Part shown: piece by piece, positions 1 to 8,651 of the stretch
Layout: each line of letters begins with the position of its first letter
How positions within the stretch are numbered: the first letter of the stretch is position 1
NCBI GenBank assembly: GCA_963807735.1
Contig: CAWEDI010000026.1
Coordinates: 62,001-126,000, forward strand
Source: Roseiarcus sp963807735
GTDB taxonomy: Bacteria; Pseudomonadota; Alphaproteobacteria; Rhizobiales; Beijerinckiaceae
Length of the DNA: 64,000 bases
Reading direction: 5' to 3'
The notes under the pieces: generated by a model
The model's database searches: none
What the model was told of the DNA's origin: nothing
What the model saw: the letters and a program-made list of their open reading frames with translations, nothing else
Program-made: the position numbers and the translations under genes

Positions 1-647
1 TGCGTCCTATTGGTGGTTCCGACCTCAATGAGTTTGCAGCCGGCGCGGGCCATGATGTCGGGCATGCGGAACGCGCCGCCGATCTCGATCAATTCGCCGC
101 GTGAGACGATGGCGTCGCGCCCGGCGGCGTGGCTGTTGAGGGCGATAAGCACCGCGGCCGCATTGTTGTTGACCACGGTGCCGTCCTCGGCGCCGGTCAG
201 TTCACACAACAGCCCGCGCACATGGTCGTCGCGTTCGCCGCGCTGGCCGGAGGCGAGATCGAATTCGAGCGCGACGGCTTCGCGCATCGCCGCGACGGCG
301 GCCTCGATCGCCGCCTCCGCGAGCGCCGCCCGTCCGAGATTGGTGTGCAGTACGGTGCCGGTGAGATTGAACACGGCGCGCAGCGACGAGGCATGCGACG
401 CCTTAAGCCGCTGCTGCGCCGCGCGCGCAAATTCGCCAGCGGCCGCCAGCGGAGCCCCGGCGGCGACCGCCGCGCGTCCCTCGGCCAGCGCCGCCTGCAC
501 CGCCTGCGTGGTTGCCGCGCCGCCGTATTCCTCGATCAAGCCGAGCCGGGAGGCTTCTTCGAGCACCTTCGTCACCGAAGGAAAGTTGCGCAAACGCGCT
601 GCCGGCGAATGCGTCGCCCCTGCCTCTCCCGGCGAGACTTCAACCAA
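1..647 (-). CDS. selA: L-seryl-tRNA(Sec) selenium transferase, N-terminal part
   Basis: This cytosolic PLP enzyme converts seryl-tRNA(Sec) to selenocysteinyl-tRNA(Sec) using selenophosphate. The minus frame is open from 647 to the window edge and gives about 215 N-terminal residues. Family signatures seen are RNFPSVTKVLEEA near the start, VFNLTGTVLHTNLGRA, EFDLASGQRGERD, VVNNNAAAVLIALN, SRGELIEIGGAFRMP and KLIEVGTTNRT at the edge. The PLP lysine would lie beyond position 1. No ATG fits: the chosen start is TTG at 647, eight bases after AGGAAAGG. A functional SelA implies selenoproteins, commonly formate dehydrogenase; selB, selC and selD are not visible here. Confidence 0.93.
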   Translation of the reverse strand, partial: MVEVSPGEAGATHSPAARLRNFPSVTKVLEEASRLGLIEEYGGAATTQAVQAALAEGRAAVAAGAPLAAAGEFARAAQQRLKASHASSLRAVFNLTGTVLHTNLGRAALAEAAIEAAVAAMREAVALEFDLASGQRGERDDHVRGLLCELTGAEDGTVVNNNAAAVLIALNSHAAGRDAIVSRGELIEIGGAFRMPDIMARAGCKLIEVGTTNRT

Positions 648-1036
648 AATTCGCGCCCTTTCCTGCAGCGGCGCCTACAGGTCTACACGTTCCAGGCTGC
701 GGCCGTCGAGAAGGGCGAGCCGCGGGCAAGATGTTACGCCGCGCTTGTCGACCCAATGGCCTGTGGCGATGGAACAGCCTAGGAGATGCGTCCGTGATCG
801 CCCCCGAGGCTTCCTCCCCGCGGAGTCGATGCGGCGACGATCGCCGAGAAGCCGAGCGCCTCGATTTGACAGCTCGTCGTTCCTGTTCAGCGCCTACAAT
901 CCGCCGACCTTGCGAAGGTGCGCCGGACAGATCAAGAGCGCCGGGTCCCTCAGAGAGGGAGATCGACGGACGGGCGTCCCGTAAGCGCGATATGTCGCCA
1001 AGCGCGGCCCCGGTCGTCGAGATCAGAGGGACCATC
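648..1036. other. Intergenic region between selA and the DUF4329 gene
   Basis: These 390 bases separate two divergent genes and should hold both promoters. Short hairpins occur near 946-960 (CCCTC/GAGGG) and 968-980. The possible frames are arginine-rich and resemble no family. I see no tRNA-Sec or other RNA gene. Confidence 0.4.
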
Positions 1037-1771
1037 ATGATGAGCCCGGAACGTCAGCAATTCCATCAGGCGGTTCTGAAGCAGGATCTCACCCGAGCGG
1101 CGATCGTCCTCAACGGCCTGTCGATGCTGGAGATGCTGCAAGCCCTTGCCGCGATCGGGCAGGACAACCGGGACAAGCTCGGCGGCGCAACGCTGTCGGC
1201 CGTCAACGTGATTGGCGTGGGCGGCGCGGCTCGCGTAGCCTATGCGAAACAGACCGTCGACGACATGGCGGCGCCGGCGGCGGCGCCCGGCGATCTCCTC
1301 GCGACGGGCCAGGTCCAAACGGCGCAAGACTTCGTCAAAGAACCGAGCTTCGCGGGAAAGGTGTTCAACAGCGAGGACGCCGCGGCGCGGGACGTGCTCG
1401 GCGCCACGAATCCTACGTCCATCAACCAGAATCGGGAATATTGGGGGTGGATATTGCGAAACGGCGCGGTCTTCAACGCGACCCGTCCCACGCGCAGCCC
1501 CGACGAAACAGGCGCCAATCCCGTCGATCCCGTCATTGCGCCCGGCGCGGTGGCCGTCGCGCTTTACCACACGCACGGATCGGGCTTCGCATTCGTCAGC
1601 AACAGCAGCGCGAGCGAGAGCTTCAGCCCCCAGGACCGAATAGTTCTGAAGAACAAAAAGGCCGACGGATATTTGGGAACGCCGTCCGGAACCTTCTTGC
1701 GCTTGACGGCCACGCCCGCCGAACTCGCAAGTCCGGGCCCGCTCCTCGGCGGCCACGCGATTTCCATCTGA
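1037..1771 (+). CDS. DUF4329 domain protein, possible JAB-like or toxin-type domain
   Basis: This 244-residue protein starts at an ATG (1037, with a second ATG at 1040) behind AGAGGG. Residues 110-225 match the DUF4329 pattern: SEDAAARDVLGATNPTSI, NREYWGWI, a proline-rich strand, LYHTHGSG (177-183), FSPQD (196-200) and YLGTPSGT. DUF4329 is known mostly at the C-terminal ends of Rhs and other polymorphic secreted proteins. The His-x-His followed by Ser-x-x-Asp resembles a JAMM-type metal site, but the spacing is longer than usual. Residues 1-105 carry a helical, alanine-rich region with no signal peptide that I can identify. No immunity gene or Rhs core is nearby, so the role is unknown. It lies beside a tRNA and an IS cluster. 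Confidence 0.7.
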   Translation: MMSPERQQFHQAVLKQDLTRAAIVLNGLSMLEMLQALAAIGQDNRDKLGGATLSAVNVIGVGGAARVAYAKQTVDDMAAPAAAPGDLLATGQVQTAQDFVKEPSFAGKVFNSEDAAARDVLGATNPTSINQNREYWGWILRNGAVFNATRPTRSPDETGANPVDPVIAPGAVAVALYHTHGSGFAFVSNSSASESFSPQDRIVLKNKKADGYLGTPSGTFLRLTATPAELASPGPLLGGHAISI

Positions 1772-1785
1772 CCAAAGCCGGGCGC

Positions 1786-1859
1786 TGGAGCGGGTGAAGG
1801 GAATCGAACCCTCGTATTCAGCTTGGAAGGCTGCTGCTCTACCATTGAGCTACACCCGC
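1786..1859 (-). tRNA. tRNA-Gly(TCC)
   Basis: The minus strand folds as a cloverleaf with acceptor GCGGGTG, D arm GCTCAATGGTAGAGC, anticodon loop CTTCCAA (anticodon TCC), T arm GAGGGTTCGATTCCC, and an encoded CCA. The length is 74 nt. Confidence 0.96.
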
Positions 1860-2046
1860 GATTTCAATACATTAGCTCGCTGTCACGACCCTCGTATTCT
1901 CTTTTTATTCTCCGCAAGCCCGAGAGCTATAGCGAAGGCGCAAACGACCTTCAAGTGCGGCCCTGGGCGAATGATGCCGAGCACATGCGACTCGTTTTTG
2001 TGCACACACCGATATTCCTAGTAGTTCAAATCTAACGCTGGGTACC

Positions 2047-3464
2047 TGAAGTGGCCCCGCGAAGCGGGACCGAATTTGGGTCAGGTTAAGTTGGAAGAAC
2101 GTCTGCCGGATGTGTTTCCTTCAAGCCACCAAAGATCCCGTCTGCTGCTGTTTTTGCTCCTCCTGTGGGCATGTGGTCAATGCGCGGGGCTGCGGGTTGG
2201 GCTTGCATGGGATCGCATTGTCCACGTGTGCACAGGGCCCGGTCGCCGCGCCTTCTCGATAGATCGCCATCGGCGCGCGATAGCCGAGCGCCTGGTGAAG
2301 GCGGCGCTCGTTGTAGAAAGCCAACCATGCGCCGATGCCGGCGCGAGCCTCGATCCCGTCGGCGTAGCCCTTGAGATAGACGTCCTCGTATTTGAGCGAA
2401 CGCCAGAGCCGTTCGATGAAGACATTGTCCATCCATCGGCCTCGCCCATCCATCGAGATGCGTACGCCGGCGTTCGTCAGCGCGCCGGTGAACGCCGCGC
2501 CTGTAAACTGGCTGCCCTGGTCAGTGTTGAAGATTTCGGGCCGGCCGTAGCGCGCCAGCGCCTCCTCCAGGGCCTCGAGGCAAAACGAGGCGTCCATCGT
2601 GTTCGACAGCCGCCAGGACAGCACCGCTCGGCTCGCCCAGTCGATAACCGCCATCAGGTAGAGGAATCCCTTGCCAATGGGCACGTAGGTGATGTCGGCC
2701 GCCCAAACCTGTCCGGGACGGTCGATCTTCATGTCGCGCAAGAGATACGGGTAAATCTTGTGTCCTGGCGTCGGCTTGGTGGTTCTCGGCTTCGGCCCGA
2801 GCGCTTCGATCCCCATCAGCCGCATCAGGCGCCGCGCGCGCTTGCGGTCGATCGGAAAGCCGTCTTCGGTCAGCGTCGCGGCCATCCGCCGCGCGCCGAA
2901 GAACGGCCGCGCCGTGTACAGCGCGTCGATGCGCCGCATCGCCTCCAGATCGTTGTCGTTGGCCGGTCGTCGCCTTCGGTAGACGCCCGAGCGAGCCAGG
3001 CCCAGCATCGCGCATTGTCGCCGGATCGACAGCTCGGGACGCGCGCGATCAAGCCAGCCTCTGCGGTCCGACGCGCTCATCGGCCGAACCTCTTGGCGAA
3101 AAAGCCTGTCCTCGGGCTCGACCCGAGGATCATTCTCGATCGTCAATTGCCCGATCTTGGCGTGAAGCTTCTCGATCTCGCGCGAAGACGTCGCCTCCGC
3201 ATCCACCCCGATCTTCGCATCGAAGGCCCGCGCCGCATGGTCGAGAAGCTGTTTCTTCCAGGCGTAAATCTGGTTCGGGTGCACCTGATGCCGCTGCGCC
3301 AACTCGTTGACCGTCGCCTGCTCGCGCACCGCCTCCAGCGCAATCTTCGCCTTCAACGCCGCATCAATCTTCCGTCTCGATTTCGTCATTTCCGCTCCGT
3401 TCCCGCCTATCGGAGCAGACTTCCTCCACCTTAGCCACTGGTCCCATTTTCCCGGGCCACTTCA
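2047..3464 (-). mobile_element. IS3-family insertion sequence
   Basis: The ends form inverted repeats: TGAAGTGGCCC begins at 2047 and its complement GGGCCACTTCA ends at 3464, with a further match at GGGACC inside each end. The 1418 bp length fits the IS3 family. The single transposase gene fills the element. No direct target duplication is seen: the left flank ends GGTACC and the right flank begins GTTTTT. The right end abuts a truncated IS5-family copy, which suggests insertion followed by loss of neighbouring DNA. Confidence 0.85.
2121..3389 (-). CDS. IS3-family transposase, orfA and orfB in one frame
   Basis: This 422-residue protein begins with an OrfA-type helix-turn-helix (about 1-60, including HQVHPNQIYAWKKQLLD) and coiled coil (65-90). 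The OrfB part follows: the HTH_21 region, then an rve-type DDE core with VWAADITYV, NTDQGSQF and the final Glu in VFIERLWRSLK. IS3 elements usually make OrfAB by a -1 frameshift. Here the two parts are in one frame, joined by an unusual stretch, ENDPRVEPEDRLFRQEV. The sequence CTTTTTCG at 3098-3105 also encodes FFAKRFGR and a stop in the other frame, a normal OrfA ending. The product would bind the ends and move the element. Confidence 0.85.
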   Translation of the reverse strand: MTKSRRKIDAALKAKIALEAVREQATVNELAQRHQVHPNQIYAWKKQLLDHAARAFDAKIGVDAEATSSREIEKLHAKIGQLTIENDPRVEPEDRLFRQEVRPMSASDRRGWLDRARPELSIRRQCAMLGLARSGVYRRRRPANDNDLEAMRRIDALYTARPFFGARRMAATLTEDGFPIDRKRARRLMRLMGIEALGPKPRTTKPTPGHKIYPYLLRDMKIDRPGQVWAADITYVPIGKGFLYLMAVIDWASRAVLSWRLSNTMDASFCLEALEEALARYGRPEIFNTDQGSQFTGAAFTGALTNAGVRISMDGRGRWMDNVFIERLWRSLKYEDVYLKGYADGIEARAGIGAWLAFYNERRLHQALGYRAPMAIYREGAATGPCAHVDNAIPCKPNPQPRALTTCPQEEQKQQQTGSLVA

Positions 3465-4054
3465 GTTTTTGCGGGTTGGATTGTTTGGAATGACCGGCAG
3501 AGTGCCGCGGTCGGTGAGAAACTGTCGAAAAGCCTTGCTGTCGTAGGCGGCGTCGGCGGCGCAAATGGCGGCTGGCGGCAAGGGTTCGATGAGCCCTTCG
3601 GCGGCGCGGACGTCGCCGAGTTGCCCTGGTGTGACCTCAAGAGCTATCGGTCGGCCGTCGCCATCGACGACAGCGTGGATTTTCGTCGTGCGGCCGCCGC
3701 GCGAGCGGCCAATCGCCTGATTTTGCGCCCCCCTTTTCCGCCCGCCGCGCTGCGATGAGCTTTCGAGGAGGTCGAGTCGATCAGATGCGCGTCGCCGGGC
3801 GCGACCTCGACAAGCTGGGCAAACAGCCGCCGCCAGACGCCCTGCTCCGTCCAGCGCCGAAATCGATTGTAGATCGTGGTGTGCGGACCATACACAGCCG
3901 GGCAGTCGCGCCAGCGGCAACCGTATTTCAGAACGTGCACGATTCCGCTGAGAACGCGCCGGTCATCCACGCGGTGAGCGCCGGGACGGTTTTTCGGCAA
4001 CAGCGGCTCGATGTTCGCCCACTGCTCGTCGGTGAACCAAAATTCGTTTGCCAT
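3465..4054 (-). pseudogene. IS5-family transposase, two frames, C-terminus lost
   Basis: The first frame (4054 to about 3720) reads MANEFWFTDEQWANIEPLLP, the DUF4096-type N-terminus, and includes the first catalytic Asp in HLIDSTSSKAHRSAAGG. The second frame then reads NQAIGRSRGGRTTKIHAVVDG, VTPGQLGDV, AAYDSKAFRQFL (second Asp) and VIPNNPTRKN. The switch falls at AAAAGGGGGG near 3735, a likely programmed -1 frameshift site as in IS427-group elements. The frame stops at the IS3 boundary, so the region with the catalytic Glu is missing and the copy should be inactive. Confidence 0.8.
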
Positions 4055-4090
4055 GGTCTCAAGCTCCCTTTAGAAGCTTGAATCACAATA
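3465..4090 (-). mobile_element. IS5-family (IS427-like) element, truncated at its 3' end
   Basis: Only the 5' part of the element remains. Its transposase frame ends at the IS3 terminus at 3464, and the last third of the gene is not found on the far side of the IS3 copy. The outer end is placed approximately, near the ATTGTGATTCAAGC stretch at 4075-4093 (minus strand); the exact terminal repeat cannot be confirmed without its partner. Confidence 0.65.
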
Positions 4091-4213
4091 GCCGCACTCC
4101 ATCAATGGTTTGGTCGGGTTCGGACCCTAGAACGCTCTGTACGGAGAATTGTAACAGCATAATGGACAAAAGCGCTTGTAGCGCAAGGTCTTGCAGAGAT
4201 TCCGTAGCGATAG

Positions 4214-4288
<75 letters not shown>

Positions 4289-4659
4289 GCCGGTAACCGG
4301 GCGGGCTTGTGGCATAGGCCCGCCGACAACGCAAGGTTTCCGGCAACGGCCCCCAGGGCAATCGGGGTAACGGATTCTGCGCGGACGGTGGGAAATGTGA
4401 TTCTGGATCGCACTCGTCACCATCGACGCCATGGACACCAATCTGACATCGTCGACACGATCTTTGGCGATGATCGGCATGATCGAAAACCGCGTCGATC
4501 GCAACGGCGCCCTGACCTGCAAGCGACGATAGTATCTCTCTCCCACCGCGCTCGTTCGCGCGTGCCTCGACGGGCCACCCGGCGATGCGGCGCCGCAGCG
4601 CCCACTTTGGTGCCCGCCTGTGGCAGTACTAAGGAGCCGTTGCGGGCAGGGGAATCGAG
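4289..4659. other. Intergenic region, no gene seen
   Basis: This stretch lies between tRNA-Thr(GGT) and the ISAs1 relic. The frames crossing it lack recognisable motifs and it is probably IS-scar DNA. Confidence 0.35.
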
Positions 4660-5683
4660 TGAAGGAACTACGACGCGCCAGACTGACCAGAAATTGATCG
4701 TCCCGGGCGGCAACCTTACGCCTGAGGCGGATGGAGTCCTTGGTTTTGCCTCTACGAATGAGGTTTAGGGCCATATGTTTCAGGGTGGTGAAGTTGGCGG
4801 GGGCATGGTTGGTGCGCAGGCGGCATTCGTCGTCTCGAAAGACCATCTCGAGGATTCAGGGGAGGCTGTTCTCGACGCTCCAATGATCGTGCACGAGGGG
4901 GCGATCTGGTTGGCGAGGAGCACCAGCGAGATGATGTAGAAGCGGGTTTCGCGCTCGGTCTTGTGGGACACTTTGCGGGTGCTTTCGACCAGGATGACGC
5001 TTTTCAGTCCGGGCCAGGCGTGTTGCTGTTGTAACCAGTCGACGTCGTGGATGACGGTGATCGCGCGGGTCTCGATGCGGCCGTGATCGCCATCGACGTT
5101 TCGGCGCTGCTGATGGTCGTTTCTTGTCGACGATCTTCTGGGCGATGGCGCGCTGGCAGCCCGTGGCGTCGATGGTCGCGACGGCGCCCTGGATGGCCAG
5201 CATGTCCAGCAACTTCGGGATGGCGACGATCTCGTTGGCCTTGTTGGCCGCTTTCACCTGACCCAGCGCCAGACGCTGGCGCGCGGCGAAGGCCGAGACC
5301 ATGAGAATGGCGTCCTTGGCCGCTCCCTCGGAGCGGCGCACCATTTTGCCGTCGATGGCCACCACCCCCTTGGGGACCCCGATCTGGGCCGCCACCCAGG
5401 CTACGAAACAGCCCTGCAACGCCTCGGCATCGAGGGTGGCGAAAATGTCGCGAAGATGATTATGAGCCGGCGCCCTCGCCGCGAAGGGCGAAGCCGGCGC
5501 AGCAGATTTCGCCGAAGCGGGCGATGTCGGTGACCGTCTCGGCTCCGGCCAGCACCGCCAAAAGGCGCAGGCCAGCGGGTACATCACCCTCCCGCGTTGC
5601 CTAACTTCCGGAACATTCTTAAAATATCTCGGAAAAACAACCGTCTCGGCAAGCGCCCCACCGTCAACCGTCAACGCGTCCAT
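4660..5683 (-). pseudogene. ISAs1-family transposase relic
   Basis: Pieces of an ISAs1 transposase lie in order on the minus strand but in different frames. They include VRQRGRVMYPL near 5600, HLRDIFATLDAEALQGCFVAW, GVVAIDGKMVRRS (first catalytic Asp), ANEIVAIPKLLDML and GAVATIDATGCQRAIAQKIVDKK. After a frame change come HDHWSVENSLP near 4870 and, in a third frame, a C-terminal part with RDDECRLRTNHAPANF and ALNLIRRGKTKDSI. At least three frame changes and local scrambling show that it is dead. Confidence 0.8.
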
Positions 5684-5830
5684 CGATACCGCCCTCTCGC
5701 AAATCAGAGGACATCGACAGATTCAACACTTCAGGGCTTTGTCACGCTATTCCCTCACCTGATTGCACAGGCCGAAAAGGGGGCGGCTGTTGACGAAGTC
5801 GGCCCTAACCAAGTAGGAGACGCTCGCGTC

Positions 5831-5906
5831 GCCGCAATAGCTCAGCTGGTAGAGCACATCATTCGTAATGATGGGGTCGGGGGTTCGATTCCCTCTTGCG
5901 GCACCA
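5831..5906 (+). tRNA. tRNA-Thr(CGT), integration target of the island
   Basis: The sequence gives acceptor GCCGCAA/TTGCGGC, D arm GCTCAGCTGGTAGAGC, anticodon stem ATCA/TGAT with loop TTCGTAA (anticodon CGT), T arm GGGGGTTCGATTCCCTC and encoded CCA, 76 nt. An integrase gene begins 166 bp downstream. Bases 5887-5908 recur at 17804-17824, so the tRNA's 3' end served as the attachment site and was left intact. Confidence 0.96.
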
Positions 5907-5908
5907 AT
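5887..5908 (+). repeat. attL: tRNA-Thr 3' end
   Basis: The 22 bases GATTCCCTCTTGCGGCACCAAT span the T-arm 3' half, acceptor strand, CCA and two further bases. They match 17804-17824 except for one G. Confidence 0.85.
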
Positions 5909-6072
5909 CTATCATCCTGAGACATCCCACAGCATCCGGAAACTGACGAAGTATCAAGCGTTTGCGGTTTCCAGACCGTCCAAAGCGATCCGCGAGCGTC
6001 TGTTGACATCCGCGAGATTTGTTGGCCTGACTGTTGGCCTAGGGGCGAACAGGCGCCTTTCGAGGCCAACAC

Positions 6073-7302
6073 ATGCCGCTCACCGACGCCAACATTCGCA
6101 GCGCCGCCGCCCGCCCCGGAAAAACCGTCAAGCTGTCGGATGGCGGCGGCTTGCAGCTTTGGCTAACCGCGAACGGTTCGAAGCTCTGGTATCTCGCCTA
6201 CCGATTCGCTGGAAAGCAGCGCAAGCTCGCCATCGGCCCTTATCCAAGGATCGGCCTGAAGGACGCACGCCAGCGGCGCGACGACGCCAAACGGCAACTT
6301 GACTCGGGAGCCGACCCGAGCCTCCAAAAGCGGCTTGCGCGCCTTTCAGCGGCCTCCGAACGGTCCGCAACTTTTCAAGCCCTCGCTTCCGAGCTTCTCA
6401 ATAAGAAGCGGCGCGAGGCGAAAGCCGAGCGAACCATCGCCAAGCTGGAATGGCTTTTCAGCCTCGCGACGCCGACCTTGGGGCAACGCTCGATCGCCAG
6501 CATTACAGCGCCCGAAATCCTTCAGGTTCTCCGCAGCGTCGAGACGCGCGGCAGATTGGAGACCGCCAAGCGGCTCCGCGCCGTCATCGGTGAGGTGTTT
6601 CGTTACGCCGTAGCGACGGGGCGGGCGGAGGCCGACCCAACCAGCGCCCTTCGCGGAGCGTTGACAACCCCTGTCGTCCGTCATCGCGCGGCGATCGTCG
6701 ACCCGAAAGCGTTCGGCGCTTTGCTGCGAACGATCGACGGTTATGACGGCATGCCCGAGGTCGGCATCGCCCATCAATTGCTCGCCTTGACCTTTGTCCG
6801 GCCCGGAGAACTGCGCAGCGCGGAATGGTCGGAAGTCGACCTAGACGGCGCGCTTTGGACAATTCCCGGCGAGAAGATGAAAATGCGCCGACCGCATCGC
6901 GTCCCGCTTTCCACGCAGGCGGTGAAATTATTGCGGGACCTTCGGGCGTTGACAGGGCAGCGGGAGCTTTTGTTTCCCGGCGCATGGGATCACAAGAAGC
7001 CATTATCTGAAAACACGCTCAACGCGGCGCTTCGCCCCCTTGGCTACGCGGCCGACGTCATGACTTCGCACGGCTTCCGCGCCGCCGCCTCTTCGATGCT
7101 CAACGAAAGTGGGAAATGGAACGCCGACGCGATAGAGGCGCAATTAGCGCATGTCGAAGGTAATTCCGTCCGGCGCGCCTATGCGCGGGCAGAGTTTTGG
7201 GATGAGCGGGTGAAGATGATGGCTTGGTGGGCGGGTCGGCTCGACGAGTTGCGGCGCGGCGGCGAAGTCATACCATTCGAACGTGCGCTCGAAGGCGGCT
7301 AA
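6073..7302 (+). CDS. Tyrosine recombinase / P4-type integrase of the island
   Basis: This 409-residue enzyme should integrate and excise the island at tRNA-Thr. Residues 1-90 form the Arm-binding DUF4102 domain (LSDGGGLQLWL, GSKLWYLAYRF, RKLAIGPYPRIGLKDAR). Residues about 100-195 form the core-binding SAM-like domain. The catalytic domain shows Arg in TFVRPGELR, a Lys-bearing beta turn MKMRRPHRVPLS, the HGFRAAASSMLNE box and the Tyr region RRAYARAEF. The length is normal for the family. It is transcribed away from the tRNA and is followed directly by an IS630 copy. Confidence 0.93.
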   Translation: MPLTDANIRSAAARPGKTVKLSDGGGLQLWLTANGSKLWYLAYRFAGKQRKLAIGPYPRIGLKDARQRRDDAKRQLDSGADPSLQKRLARLSAASERSATFQALASELLNKKRREAKAERTIAKLEWLFSLATPTLGQRSIASITAPEILQVLRSVETRGRLETAKRLRAVIGEVFRYAVATGRAEADPTSALRGALTTPVVRHRAAIVDPKAFGALLRTIDGYDGMPEVGIAHQLLALTFVRPGELRSAEWSEVDLDGALWTIPGEKMKMRRPHRVPLSTQAVKLLRDLRALTGQRELLFPGAWDHKKPLSENTLNAALRPLGYAADVMTSHGFRAAASSMLNESGKWNADAIEAQLAHVEGNSVRRAYARAEFWDERVKMMAWWAGRLDELRRGGEVIPFERALEGG

Positions 7303-7443
7303 ACGGGCCCCGGTGTCAGGAAAGGCATCGCATTAAATAGACAGAGCATTGATATAATACCAGTCCCCACGAATGTTGACTCATTTGCGATTTCCCAATC
7401 GGCGTGGGGGGTGATTCAAACGGGCGAACGGGAGAGGTTCGCC

Positions 7444-8322
7444 ATGAGAGGGATTGCGCTTCGGTCGGATTTTGAGGCGGCGGGGCTGCGCGCTTCGGCG
7501 CGGGCGTCGAAGAACGGAGCGCAGACGCGGCGTCTTCTGACGCTGGCGGCGATCTATGACGGAGCCAGCCGGTCGGAGGCCGCCAAGATCGGCGGAGTGA
7601 CGCTGCAAATCGTCCGGGACTGGGTGGTCAGATTCAACGCCGAAGGGCCGGATGGGCTGATCAACAAGACAGCCCCTGGCCGGACGTCCATTCTCGACGC
7701 AGCGCAACGCAAGGCGCTGGCGGCGGTCGTGGAGAGCGGCCCGCTTCCCGCAATCCATGGCGTCGTGCGCTGGCGGATCGTCGACCTGTGTCAGTGGGCG
7801 CATCTGGAGTTCGGCGTTTCGCTTTCCGAGCAGACGATGAGCCGCGAATTGCACGCGATGAACTACCGTAAGCTCACCGCCCGCCCGCGCCATCACGCGC
7901 AGGCCGAAGGCGCCATTGAGGATTTTAAAAAAACTTCCCCGCGCGCCTGGAGGAGATCGCCCACAAGCAAGGCGTCAAGACCGGCGACATAGAAGTTTGG
8001 TTCGCCGACGAGGCGCGCATCGGCCAGAAGAACAAGATCACGCGCCGATGGGCCAAGCGAGGTTCGCGGCCGAGCGCGCCGAAAGACCAGCGCACGGCGT
8101 CGGCCTACATCTTCGGCGCGATCTGCCCGAAGGAAGGCAAGGGCGCCGCTCTCGTCCTGCCGCGATGCGACACGCAGGCGATGAACCTGCATCTGGCCGA
8201 AATCGCCAAGAACGTCGCGCCCGGCGCGCATGCGGCTTTGCTCGTCGATCAAGCCGGCTGGCATCTCTCCGGCGCTCTCGTTGTCCCGCCCAACATCACC
8301 ATCGTCGCGCTGCCCCCCGGCG
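7444..8322 (+). pseudogene. IS630-family transposase, 5' part
   Basis: The start is ATG 7444 after GGGAGAGG. The first frame has the N-terminal helix-turn-helix (SRSEAAKIGGVTLQIVRDWV) and ends near 7990. The second frame carries VWFADEARIGQKNKITRRW (first Asp) and AALLVDQAGWHLS (second Asp). The change occurs at the run of seven A followed by C (7927-7934), which looks like a programmed -1 frameshift site. The reading then passes, without a stop, into IS66 tnpB sequence at about 8310-8322, so the Glu motif is lost. Confidence 0.8.
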
Positions 8323-8651
8323 CACGCGTGTTCTTGAGAGCAGGCGCGGTGGACTTTCGCAAGGGGCCGGACGGTCTTGTCGCGCTGGTGCGCGACGCAG
8401 GCGCTGATCCGTTCAATGGCGCGCTGTACGTCTTTCGCTCAAAGCGAGCGGATAGAATGAAGATTGTTTGGTTCGACGGGACCGGGCTATGCCTATTCGC
8501 CAAGCGTCTGGAGCATTCGCATTTCGTTTGGCCGTCGGTGGGAAGTTTTGAGATCCGACTGAGCCACGCCCAACTCATGGCGCTGGTTGAGGGTCTCGAT
8601 TGGAAGCGCGTTCGCGCGGTGGAAACGCAGACGCCACAGAGCGCCGGTTGA
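8310..8651 (+). pseudogene. IS66 tnpB, 5' end lost, in-frame continuation of IS630 orfB
   Basis: From LPPGARVFLRAGAVDFRKG onward the sequence is the IS66 Orf2/TnpB family (GALYVFRSKRADRMKIVWFDG, GLCLFAKRLE, LVEGLDWKRV). The normal start and the whole tnpA gene upstream are missing. The frame runs on from the IS630 second frame, so a chimeric product could be made. TnpB is an accessory protein of unclear role in IS66 transposition. Confidence 0.75.

Noticed and set aside
650..780. Short minus-strand tail ending SLERVDL and a stop just upstream of selA
   Set aside because: It reads like a gene end, but no convincing protein continues upstream and the frame is poor in typical codons.
10..984. 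Long plus-strand frame opposite selA
   Set aside because: It is Arg/Ala/Ser-rich with no motifs, and the minus strand clearly encodes SelA.
2041..2046. Possible target-site duplication of the IS3 element
   Set aside because: The left flank (GGTACC) and right flank (GTTTTT) do not match for three or more bases.
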